DNA of 58,620 nucleotides from Bacteroidota bacterium (lineage in GTDB: Bacteria > Bacteroidota > Bacteroidia > Chitinophagales > Chitinophagaceae). A program made the translations under genes and the position numbers. Shown in pieces: positions 42,823-51,550 of this stretch (positions within the stretch are counted from its first letter, which is position 1; each line of letters opens with the position of its first letter). The stretch lies in contig JAEZZY010000074.1 in assembly GCA_023418315.1 (NCBI GenBank), positions 1 to 58,620 on the forward strand, given 5' to 3'. The notes beneath the pieces are model-generated. The model made no database searches. It was not told the DNA's origin and was given only the letters and a program-made list of their open reading frames with translations.

Positions 42823-43926
42823 ATGAAAAAACAATTTCTTTTTACGGCTATTTTGATGACAGTAGCACTCTATGCTTCGGCTACTGTATATACGGTAAAT
42901 AACAACGGAAGCAATACGGCACATTTTACTACGATACAAACAGCAGTAGATTCAGCTTCTAACGGAGATACGCTCTTGGTTAGCGGCAGTCCTAATATTT
43001 ATGCAAGTTTTACGTTAGAAGATAAAAAACTTACTATTATAGGACCCGGCTGGGCACCTGATAAAAACATACCGCTTACTGCAAAAGTTCAAGGCTGCAT
43101 TCTTAGAAATTTTACGGCGATGCCGGGAAGCATATCAGGTAGTGAATGTCAAGGGTTAGTGTTTACAGCCACGATTAATGTAACACAAAATGGAATTGGA
43201 CAAACAGGCGCACAAAACATCAGCTTCAAACGGTGTTATTTTCAAGGAGGCATATCTATAGGCCGCTCATTAGCCAACTCGTTGTTTGAAGGATGTATCA
43301 TGTCTAACGCAATAAGCTTCAACCAATTTGAAACCTATACGAATTTGTTATTTCAAAATAATGTAATCCAAAAAACATTTGTTGGTAGCACGAGTGGTAT
43401 GATAATAGGTCTTCAAAACGGTACAAATATTCTCTTCGATCACAATTTATTCTATTCCAATAACAATACGATGGCATTTAGCAATTGTGATTTTTTCACC
43501 ATCTCCAATAACATTTTCGTAAAGATGAATTTGATTAGCACGGCCTCTTCATCCATCAGTTTCAGTACATTCAATAATAACATCACCTACAACTGCGGTG
43601 GCGTGCACGACACGGCCTGGATATTTAACAACAATACAGGTACCGGCAACATTGCTGCTACAAGCCCACAACTGGCAGACTCAACTGCTGTAAATAACGG
43701 AACATTTAATGAGCTTTTAGATTTCGCTGTTTTAGGTGGTCCTGCAAATAATGGCGGCTCTGACGGTAAAGATATCGGGTTACTTTTTGATGCAACGGGA
43801 TCGCTCAACTGGGCAAATTCTCATAACAGCCGCTTCCCGAGAATAACAGTGATGAATATTACCACGCCTACGATAGCCCCCGGTGGCAATTTAAATGTAA
43901 CCGTGGAAGCTAAAGTCAGTCAATAA
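42823..43926 (+). CDS. secreted beta-helix-like protein, cassette 2
   Basis: 367 aa with a signal peptide (MKKQFLFTAILMTVALYASA). VYTVNNNGSNTAHFTTIQTA and SASNGDTLLVSGSPNIYASF are the first beta-helix rung; N-rich rungs (NLLFQNNVIQ, ILFDHNLFYSNN, FFTISNNIFVK) continue to ~270. The tail NITTPTIAPGGNLNVTVEAK resembles the tail of the cassette-1 protein. No T9SS domain. Paralogue of 6132-7136; followed 22 bp later by the repeat protein. Function unknown. Confidence 0.82.
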   Translation: MKKQFLFTAILMTVALYASATVYTVNNNGSNTAHFTTIQTAVDSASNGDTLLVSGSPNIYASFTLEDKKLTIIGPGWAPDKNIPLTAKVQGCILRNFTAMPGSISGSECQGLVFTATINVTQNGIGQTGAQNISFKRCYFQGGISIGRSLANSLFEGCIMSNAISFNQFETYTNLLFQNNVIQKTFVGSTSGMIIGLQNGTNILFDHNLFYSNNNTMAFSNCDFFTISNNIFVKMNLISTASSSISFSTFNNNITYNCGGVHDTAWIFNNNTGTGNIAATSPQLADSTAVNNGTFNELLDFAVLGGPANNGGSDGKDIGLLFDATGSLNWANSHNSRFPRITVMNITTPTIAPGGNLNVTVEAKVSQ

Positions 43927-43948
43927 TCACCTTGAAAAAACTAAAGAC

Positions 43949-45463
43949 ATGAAAAATGTATTGATCATCATCGTTTATTTGCTGACACACACGCTACAGA
44001 CTCAGGCACAAAATATTACCGGAATGGAGTACTTCTTTGATGCCGACCCCGGTGTGGGCAGTGGTACAGCGATAACAGTACCCATTAGTAGTGATAGCAT
44101 ATTTTTAAATACCACTATTTCTACAACATCGTTACCTGCGGGTTTTCATTTTTTAAACATCAGAACCAAAGAAAGTACCGGTAATTGGGGACTATATGAA
44201 AGTAGAGGCTTTTACCTGACACAAACAGCAATAGTTTCTACAAATATTGTAGCGGCTGAATATTATTTTGACACTGACCCCGGTACAGGAAATGGTAATC
44301 CTATCAACATCACCACCTCCGGTGATTCTATAGGGTTGACAACCATTATCCCCACGACAGGTCTGCCAAATGGTTTTCATTATTTAATCATCAGAGTCAA
44401 AGATGTCAATGACAATTGGAGTTTGTATGAGTCTAGAGGTTTTTATATGACATCCAATACAAGCAGTGCAAATCAGATTATGGCTGCGGAGTATTATATA
44501 GACGCTGATCCGGGAGTGGGCAACGCTACAAATCTAAGTATAGCTACTGTCGGAGACTCGGTTAGTTTCATAGCCGCTATTCCCTCCACAGGCTTATCTG
44601 AGGGTTTTCATTTTTTGGCAATCAGAGTAAAAGATGCGGATAGCAACTGGAGCGAGTTTGAAACTAGAGGCTTCTACATTACTACTACCACTCAAAACGC
44701 TCAAAGCATAATAGCTGCCGAATACTTTATTGATATAGACCCCGGAGTAGGCAACGGTAGTGTTTTAACCATTGCTCCAACCGGAAGTATCATTAATCAA
44801 AACTTTATTTGTCCTACTCCATCCAATCTTTCCAATGGTCAACACTTTCTCTTTATCAGAGTGCAAGACAGTAGTGGCTTGTGGAGTTTGGCAGAGACAG
44901 ACAGTTTTCAGGTAACAAGCAATCCTACGCCCATCATAGGTTTTCACCTTAGCGCAGCGAAGAAAACAACTGAAGTGTGGCTACACTGGGAAACACTTAC
45001 AGAGATAAACACACAGCATTTTGAAATAGAAAAAAGCAGGAACGGCATTGATTTTGAAAGAACAGGAACGGTGAAAGCGGCAGGCAACAGCAAGGAAAAA
45101 TTACGTTACCGCTTCATTGATGAAAAGCCTTACAATACGCTGAATTTTTACAGGATAAAACAAACGGATATAGACGGAGCATTTACTTATTCCAATATCG
45201 TGAGCGTATTATTCCAACCTGCTGCGCAAACTATCAGATTATACCCGAACCCTACTGCCGGTATGGTGTATCTGGATATGCCCAAGAAAGGAAATTACCT
45301 GCTGCAATGTTTTAATGCGCAGGGTCAAATGATCATATCCACATCTTTTACGGATACCCAACTTATTCAGCTAAGCACAACCGCTCTGGCAATTGGCACT
45401 TATTATATTCGCCTATCAGACGGAGTAACACTATTCCATGCTTCCTTTATCAGGAATGAATAG
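43949..45463 (+). CDS. secreted T9SS protein with four DxDPGxGNG repeats
   Basis: 504 aa. Signal peptide ~1-20 (ending TQAQ). Four repeats of ~80 residues, each with (E)YFFDADPGVGSG-like and GFHFLNIRTKESTGNWGLYE blocks. A sandwich region follows (~330-420: WLHWETLTEINTQHFEIEKS), then a T9SS type A sorting domain (~425-504: IRLYPNPTAGMVYLDMPKKG). It is a shorter paralogue of the seven-repeat protein at 3768-6098, with the same partner upstream, so the pair behaves as a conserved cassette. Confidence 0.85.
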   Translation: MKNVLIIIVYLLTHTLQTQAQNITGMEYFFDADPGVGSGTAITVPISSDSIFLNTTISTTSLPAGFHFLNIRTKESTGNWGLYESRGFYLTQTAIVSTNIVAAEYYFDTDPGTGNGNPINITTSGDSIGLTTIIPTTGLPNGFHYLIIRVKDVNDNWSLYESRGFYMTSNTSSANQIMAAEYYIDADPGVGNATNLSIATVGDSVSFIAAIPSTGLSEGFHFLAIRVKDADSNWSEFETRGFYITTTTQNAQSIIAAEYFIDIDPGVGNGSVLTIAPTGSIINQNFICPTPSNLSNGQHFLFIRVQDSSGLWSLAETDSFQVTSNPTPIIGFHLSAAKKTTEVWLHWETLTEINTQHFEIEKSRNGIDFERTGTVKAAGNSKEKLRYRFIDEKPYNTLNFYRIKQTDIDGAFTYSNIVSVLFQPAAQTIRLYPNPTAGMVYLDMPKKGNYLLQCFNAQGQMIISTSFTDTQLIQLSTTALAIGTYYIRLSDGVTLFHASFIRNE

Positions 45464-45565
45464 CCCGTGTTTCATGTACACTTACCTATAACCCTTTTTG
45501 CTATAACAATACCTGTCATACTGCCACACCAGATAAAAATGTGCAGTATAAAACTTGTTCGTGAT

Positions 45566-45670
45566 TTTCGACCGCAGAGAGAAATCTCCTGAACAGAACC
45601 GCCATTGAGGAGATTTCTCTGAACTGCGTTCGCAAACTTCGCTATGCTTGTTTGTGCTGCGAAATGACGG
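45566..45670. repeat. REP-like intergenic repeat, copy B
   Basis: GAGAAATCTCCT and AGGAGATTTCTC are perfect 12-bp inverted repeats; the end GCTGCGAAATGACGG matches copy A. About 26 bp (around GTTCGCAAACTTCGC) are extra compared with copy A. Confidence 0.7.
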
Positions 45671-45719
45671 AATACTATTGGGTAGAAAAACCCATTCTCT
45701 TTTACCAACAGCTCAGTAC

Positions 45720-45762
45720 CTAACATTAGGGATACCACAGCTATAAACGATAAATATTTTTG
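45720..45762 (+). promoter_or_regulatory. shared element and promoter of the delta-60 gene
   Basis: CTAACATTAGGGAT (45720-45733), 21 nt gap, then a perfect -7 box TATTTTTG (45755-45762). The predicted start is ~16 nt before the ATG. Confidence 0.65.
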
Positions 45763-45784
45763 TTACTGATAAAATTTACAAACA

Positions 45785-48538
45785 ATGAAAAAAAATAACA
45801 TCATTCGATTCTCGGCTATTGTATTCACCGCATTAGTCATAGTGCCGACACAAGCACAGCAAATATTTGATATTGATTCCAGCTTTGGCAGTCATGGAAG
45901 AAAGCTGCTACAAAGAGCAGAAGGTAATACCTCACTTTATGATGTACATCGCCAAACGGATGGAAAAGTTATTTCTTCCGGACAAATAAAAAACTTTGAT
46001 TACGACCTGTTTTTATTTAGAAACAATGCAGACGGCACTATTGATAATAGCTTTGGGAATAATGGAAAAGTTTCTTGGGATATTGCCGGAGATGAAGGCA
46101 TAAACGCTATGGCATTACAATCTGATGGTAAAATTGTGGGATGTGGGTGGCAACAGAATAACAATACATACAAAGCTATTATGGTAAGAATGAATACGAA
46201 CGGAACGCCTGATAATAGTTTTGGTACACAAGGCGTTATTTCTTTTTCAACCATTAGTGGCGTTACGATGAACGGTGCTACATTCAGGAATATAAAAATC
46301 CAACCGGATGGTAAAATACTTGTTGCGGGAATAGGATATCATAATGCAGGACACAAAGGAATCATTCAACGATATAATACCAATGGTACATTAGATAACA
46401 GTTTTGGGACTAGCGGAACAGTCACGCTGCAATTTGAAACAGGTTCTCATAATTACGCAGAAGATATTGCTATACAAAATGACGGTAAGATTGTTGTGTT
46501 AGGATATTCATCATTTACTTCCTATAAAATACAGCTTGCCAGACTCAATACCAACGGAACTTTAGATGCAGGTTTTGGGACAAACGGCAAAACGACTCCT
46601 TTCTTTGGAGGATTTACCAGCAGTTCCCCGTCTTGGATTACCGTATTACCTGATGGGAGAATTCAAGGTTTAGGATATGCTTATAATGGAAGCCAATATA
46701 AAATCATTAGTTTCAGACTTAACGCTACAGGACAGTTTGATTCTAATTTCGGAACAAATGGTGTAGCTCAGTTCGCTGCAAGCACTAATAACAACTATGC
46801 TTGGGATGCACATTTAGATGTCAATAACAACCTTTTTGCAGCTGTAGAATATTACAACAGTAGTGTCACAGATATAGCTGCTATATTAAAATTAGACTCT
46901 ACTGGTAATGCTGTTAGTAGTTTCGGAACGAATGGTTTTTCTGCATTTGGCACACAAGATGCAGGATTCTCATCTGCCATAGACAACCACAATGATAGTT
47001 TTTATTTAGCAGGTGCCATGATAGATAATAATAAATTCAATGCTGAAGGGTATGTATTGAAAGCAGATGCATCCGGTAATGTGATGAGCAATTTCGGGTT
47101 AAATTCTGCCGGTAGTGGTTTATCCAATACTACTGCGCAAAACATTTTTCATTTGCCTTCCGGAAATATTCTTGTGGTAGGGATGAATGAAAATGGTGAT
47201 AATGATATTATGATGATGAAATATGACAAAGATGGTAATCCAATTTCCTCCTTTGGAACTGCCGGTGTCATTAACATCAATAACAGAATAAATGATCTGA
47301 TTAATGATGTAGTTTATTTAAACAATCATACTATCGCCGTAATAGCAGAAACCGGTAATCATACTTTAAACTTTTCTTCATTAGGAAGTTTCTCGGGGCC
47401 GGAGCATTATACCGTTACTATTATAGATACGAATGGATTAGTAGTGGCAGGACCTTTTGATGGCACATTTGATGCAACAGAATTTCCCAAAGCTCCCTCG
47501 CTTGCTGTTGATAATAATGGAAAGTATTATGTATTGGGTCGCTCTGCCGAACCTGTGAATTTTACACTTTATATAGCGCGACACCTAAGCAGTTTTGCCC
47601 TTGATAATAGCTTTAGCAACAATGGAAAGAAGAATTACATAGGAGGCACTGCAAATAGTCTTAGCTATGCACATCTCAGTAATCTTATCATATCTGATGA
47701 TAATAAAGCCATATTTGTAGAAAATCCGGTTTATCCAAGGGTAATAAAACTTGACAATAGTGGTTCTAACGATAATAGTTTTGGTACAGGGGGTGGTTAT
47801 TTTTTGACGGACACCATCGGCGGTGGAGTGGCTGTTTCATTTCTCACAAAAGGTCATACAAGTTATTATTTGGGATACTTCAAAGCTGGCACCGCAAAAA
47901 TAGCTTCCATTAACTTTGATGGTACTCACAACGCTTCTTTCGCCACGAATGCTATAGGACAGGGTAATCAAATGCGCCTATTCGAAATGCCCGATAGCAG
48001 CCTAATGGTTATAGTAAAAAATGATACGACTTATACTATTAAGCATTTATTAAAAGATGGCAGCATAGATAATAGCTTTAATAACAATACAGGAGCTATC
48101 ATTACGTCTCCGTTTAGCGAATCACAACTATTGGCTGACTGGGCTGTAACACCAGATACCAACATTTATCTATTCCACCAGTTTAGATCATCTGTAAATA
48201 ATAAGCTGACGCATGTAGGTATTTCTAAAATTTCTCCTAAGCACCTACAACAACCGAACACCATCAAGGATGTTTATCAAAATATAGATCTTACTATATC
48301 ACCCAATCCGTTTATAAACAAAGTGAATCTACAGTTTGATGCACAAAACATTGATGTAAAACAATTTTCGTATCAACTTTTTGATATTACAGGAAAAGCC
48401 ATACCTATTCAGCCGGAGTATCTTCAAAATGGAAAAGTATCTATTGACAACTTACAACATTTACCTTCAGGAAATTATATATTAACTATTACCGATTTCA
48501 AATCGAATTATTATAACATTAAACTTGTAAAACAGTAA
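45785..48538 (+). CDS. secreted delta-60 repeat protein with T9SS domain
   Basis: 917 aa. Signal peptide ~1-25 (ending TQAQ). About ten or more delta-60 repeats (DGTIDNSFGNNGKVSW, NTNGTLDNSFGTSGTVTL, with partner strands like IAIQNDGKIVVLGYS) run from ~30 to ~800, predicting a beta-propeller-like fold. The last ~80 residues (IDLTISPNPFINKVNLQFDA onward) are a T9SS type A sorting domain. It lies behind the shared CTAnnATTAGGGAT promoter and ends in its own terminator. The role is unknown; adhesion or cell-surface display is a guess. Confidence 0.9.
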   Translation: MKKNNIIRFSAIVFTALVIVPTQAQQIFDIDSSFGSHGRKLLQRAEGNTSLYDVHRQTDGKVISSGQIKNFDYDLFLFRNNADGTIDNSFGNNGKVSWDIAGDEGINAMALQSDGKIVGCGWQQNNNTYKAIMVRMNTNGTPDNSFGTQGVISFSTISGVTMNGATFRNIKIQPDGKILVAGIGYHNAGHKGIIQRYNTNGTLDNSFGTSGTVTLQFETGSHNYAEDIAIQNDGKIVVLGYSSFTSYKIQLARLNTNGTLDAGFGTNGKTTPFFGGFTSSSPSWITVLPDGRIQGLGYAYNGSQYKIISFRLNATGQFDSNFGTNGVAQFAASTNNNYAWDAHLDVNNNLFAAVEYYNSSVTDIAAILKLDSTGNAVSSFGTNGFSAFGTQDAGFSSAIDNHNDSFYLAGAMIDNNKFNAEGYVLKADASGNVMSNFGLNSAGSGLSNTTAQNIFHLPSGNILVVGMNENGDNDIMMMKYDKDGNPISSFGTAGVININNRINDLINDVVYLNNHTIAVIAETGNHTLNFSSLGSFSGPEHYTVTIIDTNGLVVAGPFDGTFDATEFPKAPSLAVDNNGKYYVLGRSAEPVNFTLYIARHLSSFALDNSFSNNGKKNYIGGTANSLSYAHLSNLIISDDNKAIFVENPVYPRVIKLDNSGSNDNSFGTGGGYFLTDTIGGGVAVSFLTKGHTSYYLGYFKAGTAKIASINFDGTHNASFATNAIGQGNQMRLFEMPDSSLMVIVKNDTTYTIKHLLKDGSIDNSFNNNTGAIITSPFSESQLLADWAVTPDTNIYLFHQFRSSVNNKLTHVGISKISPKHLQQPNTIKDVYQNIDLTISPNPFINKVNLQFDAQNIDVKQFSYQLFDITGKAIPIQPEYLQNGKVSIDNLQHLPSGNYILTITDFKSNYYNIKLVKQ

Positions 48539-48557
48539 GTTACTAAAAAAGAACTGG

Positions 48558-48592
48558 AAAGCTGCAACGAAACATTTTGTTGCAGCTTTTTT
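48558..48592 (+). terminator. terminator of the delta-60 gene
   Basis: AAAGCTGCAAC (48558-48568) pairs perfectly with GTTGCAGCTTT (48579-48589) and is followed by T's. Confidence 0.9.
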
Positions 48593-48783
48593 AAGCAAGT
48601 ATCATCTCTTCATTAGTACCCATTCTTTCATTTGTGGGTGACGAAAAAAAACGTTGAGCGTAGGTTGCATAAAAATACAGAGTGTTCAGCTTATTCTTTG
48701 GCTATGTCCGTAGTTGTTTTCTTCCACTCCACTGCCATTTTTTTAGTGGAAAAATGCAAGCACATAAAATAAAATCCTTTACC

Positions 48784-49560
48784 TTATTTACGCACAAAGG
48801 ACTTCAGATAGGGGCAGGCTTTCACCATGCGGCTGCCATACCAGCTAAACAATTCTCCATCTACCAGTTTTACCTCCGTATTCGGAAGTATTTTTTTTAT
48901 CTCCGTTATATGCTTTTCTTTAAAAGGGAAGGGTTCGGAAGACAGCAAAACCACATCCGGATCGGCTTCTTTCAGTTGCTCTTCGTTTATTTCGGGATAG
49001 CGACTTTCCTTGCCAAATACATTTTTATAGCCACACCTACGTAATACATCATGGATAAATGTGGTATTGCCTACGCACATCCACGGACGATACCAGATGA
49101 AATAAGCGGCGGAACGCAGCGTGGTTTTCTCGTCGGGATAATTTTCTATAATCGTACGGATTAATTGCTGTGCAGCATCGTGTTTTCCGGTAATATCGCC
49201 TATGTGCCCTATCATTTGCAAGGCATGCTCTACGGTGGTTATATCGCTTATCCAAACAGGAAAATGGCGTTGCAGTTCTTCAATCTCTTCTTTTGTATTC
49301 TCTTCTTTATTGGCAAGAATAAGATCGGGCGCTAATGATTTTATTTTTTCGAGGTTTAGGTTTTTGGTGCCGCCAATTCTTTCTTTGTTTCTATACCACT
49401 GCTGCGGATGTACGCAAAATTTGGTAAGGGCAATTACTTCTTCCTGTAAACCGAGATCATAAAGCAGTTCCGTTTGGGAAGGCACCACGGAGATAATCCG
49501 CCGGGGCGGAAAAACGATTTCCGTTTCACGACCGGTCATATCGGTAAAGACGCGCTTCAT
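48784..49560 (-). CDS. helical-backbone metal receptor-like protein, no signal peptide
   Basis: 258 aa. RRIISVVPSQTELLYDLGLQ, VIALTKFCVHPQQW, IKSLAPDLILANKEENTKEE and FVWY-type blocks match class III periplasmic binding proteins (BtuF/helical-backbone receptors for B12 or iron chelates). Such proteins normally have a signal peptide; this one begins MKRVFTDMTGRETEIVFPPR and has none. It overlaps the membrane-protein gene by 4 bp. It may act in the cytoplasm, or the true start may be misplaced; no better upstream start is evident. Confidence 0.8.
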   Translation of the reverse strand: MKRVFTDMTGRETEIVFPPRRIISVVPSQTELLYDLGLQEEVIALTKFCVHPQQWYRNKERIGGTKNLNLEKIKSLAPDLILANKEENTKEEIEELQRHFPVWISDITTVEHALQMIGHIGDITGKHDAAQQLIRTIIENYPDEKTTLRSAAYFIWYRPWMCVGNTTFIHDVLRRCGYKNVFGKESRYPEINEEQLKEADPDVVLLSSEPFPFKEKHITEIKKILPNTEVKLVDGELFSWYGSRMVKACPYLKSFVRK

Positions 49561-49910
49561 TCAAACCTTCTGAAATAAATGAGGATAAAAAAACAGCAGA
49601 CTACATCGGCAGGAAAAAGTGCTGCTTCATAGCGCCATTCCATACGTGGAGCAACTATAAATGCCAGCAACAGGTTGATGATGGTGAAGAAAATATAGCC
49701 GTAAGCAGCCCATTTTTTCATACCGCATACGAGGCACCACAGGCAGCAATACAGAAGTAAGGATAAGGGATAAAGCCAATTGATAAAACCCGGCAGTATA
49801 TCCCGGAATGTCCATAGGGCATGAGCGGTTATAAATAAGTGAAACACCGCTATTAAAGGAAATAACAGCGGTGGCTTTTTTATGAACTGTTGGATAAATG
49901 AAGTGATCAA
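49557..49910 (-). CDS. small four-helix membrane protein
   Basis: 117 aa with four hydrophobic segments (LLFPLIAVFHLFITAHALW, YPLSLLLYCCLWCLVC, AAYGYIFFTIINLLLAFIV, DVVCCFFILIYF). The start is a TTG overlapping the DUF349 stop (TTGA at 49907-49910), suggesting coupling. No family recognised. Confidence 0.65.
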   Translation of the reverse strand: MITSFIQQFIKKPPLLFPLIAVFHLFITAHALWTFRDILPGFINWLYPLSLLLYCCLWCLVCGMKKWAAYGYIFFTIINLLLAFIVAPRMEWRYEAALFPADVVCCFFILIYFRRFE

Positions 49911-51490
49911 TCGTTGTTCTCCTCTATGTTTTGTTCTGCTACGGCGACTTCAAATTCTTTATGCACTTCGGTGATTTTTTGCTCTTTCTGTTCGATTTTA
50001 TGTTCGCACTGGCCGATGAGTTTGGTAAGATGTGCGCGTAGTTCTTCGGCTTTATTGCCGGGAGTGATATTTTCTATAGCATTTTTAAAATCCGCCAATT
50101 TTTCCTTTTCTTCTTTCAGCTCATCTTCCAGCTTATGCAAAAATGTTTTCCGTTGTTCTATTCTTTTTTCTTCGGCTTGATGGGCATATTGTCTGCGCTT
50201 TTCGCGGTCGGCATCTTTGCGTGCGAAGAAATATTTTCTTGCACCGATGAAGGCTTCCCACATTTTATTGGAATGCTCTCTGGGTACAGCGCCTATTTTT
50301 TTCCATTCATCCATCAGTTCGTTCATCTCTTCCGTGGTAGTGCGCCAGTGCGTGGAGTTTTTAATGGATTCGGCACGTTTCAACAGAGCCATTTTTTGCG
50401 CATAATTATCTTCCAGAGAAACGCGTACCATTTCGTGGTGGCTGCGTTTGGCATTGAAGAAATAGTCTTTGGCAGCACACATGCGGTTCCATAGTTCGTC
50501 GGCTTTTTCTACCGGAACGCGGCCGGTAGCCTTCCATTGGGTCATGATGTCGGCATATTCTTGTGCGGTCTTATTCCAGTCTTCGCTGCCTTTTATAGCT
50601 TCTGCTTTTTCCACCAGGGCCAGCTTCACTTCATAGTTGGCTAATTGCTCCGTTTGGATTAGTTCAAAATGCTCTTTCTTGTTTTCAAAAAAATTATTTT
50701 TTGCGGTGATAAAGCGATTCCAAAGTTCTTCGTTTTTATCGTGCATGGTTCTGCCCACTGCTTTCCATTCGTCCAGCAGGTTATGAAAGAGTTCCGTTGT
50801 TTCTTTCCATTGGGTAGATGCTGCCAGTCTTTCCGCTTTCTCTACAATCTCCATTTTCAGATCCAGATTGCGAAGCATTTCTTTTTCCTGTTCTTCGTGA
50901 TGGAGGTGTTTGCGTTCAAAAAACTGAGCACGTGCGGTTTCCAGCCGGTTCCAGAGTTCATCATTTCGTTCTTTATCTACATATCCGGCGTTTTTCCAGT
51001 CTTCGTTATAGTTCTTAAATATTTGTGTGGTTTCTTTCCAGTCTTCCGATGTTTTTGCCAGTTCTTCGGCTTGCTGCACTAATTTTAATCTTATTTCATA
51101 GTGCTCATCCATCAGAGTCTGGAGCTGCTTTTCCTTTTCTATTATATCCTCCATGAGGCTGTGTACATCGCCTATCACATTGGTGTGAAGCAGGTAGTCT
51201 TTTAGGCGAGTAATTTTTCCGTATAGCTTCAGTTTGTCTTCGGCGGCATTCCATTCTTCATTTGCTTCTTTCATCCGTTCCTGCACTTCCAAAAATTTTT
51301 CCTTTAATGCTTTTACCGCATGATCGGCATTTTCGGGAGTGAGGGTAGAGATGACGCGTTCGGGGTAATGCGCTCCTGCCCTTAAGCAGAGTTTTCCGTT
51401 TTCTTTAAGGTCGCAAAAATTTTTTCCTTCAAAATCGGTTGTCGTCCACCATTGTTGTAAGGGGTAGGCGGTAGCAGTTTCTTGTATCAT
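49907..51490 (-). CDS. DUF349-repeat coiled-coil protein
   Basis: 527 aa. Four repeats of about 75 residues, each with EWKxxG, ELWNRF and FFxxKxxH (for example EWKAVGRTMHDKNEELWNRF). Lysine/glutamate-rich coiled coils at both ends. Soluble, no signal peptide. DUF349 proteins are of unknown function. It heads a short overlapping set with the two genes downstream, 60 bp after the DUF4197 gene. Confidence 0.9.
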   Translation of the reverse strand: MIQETATAYPLQQWWTTTDFEGKNFCDLKENGKLCLRAGAHYPERVISTLTPENADHAVKALKEKFLEVQERMKEANEEWNAAEDKLKLYGKITRLKDYLLHTNVIGDVHSLMEDIIEKEKQLQTLMDEHYEIRLKLVQQAEELAKTSEDWKETTQIFKNYNEDWKNAGYVDKERNDELWNRLETARAQFFERKHLHHEEQEKEMLRNLDLKMEIVEKAERLAASTQWKETTELFHNLLDEWKAVGRTMHDKNEELWNRFITAKNNFFENKKEHFELIQTEQLANYEVKLALVEKAEAIKGSEDWNKTAQEYADIMTQWKATGRVPVEKADELWNRMCAAKDYFFNAKRSHHEMVRVSLEDNYAQKMALLKRAESIKNSTHWRTTTEEMNELMDEWKKIGAVPREHSNKMWEAFIGARKYFFARKDADREKRRQYAHQAEEKRIEQRKTFLHKLEDELKEEKEKLADFKNAIENITPGNKAEELRAHLTKLIGQCEHKIEQKEQKITEVHKEFEVAVAEQNIEENND

Positions 51491-51550
51491 AATACCACGT
51501 AATAATTAGGTTTCAGTTCAATTAATATCCCAAGAGGATATGCAATATAA

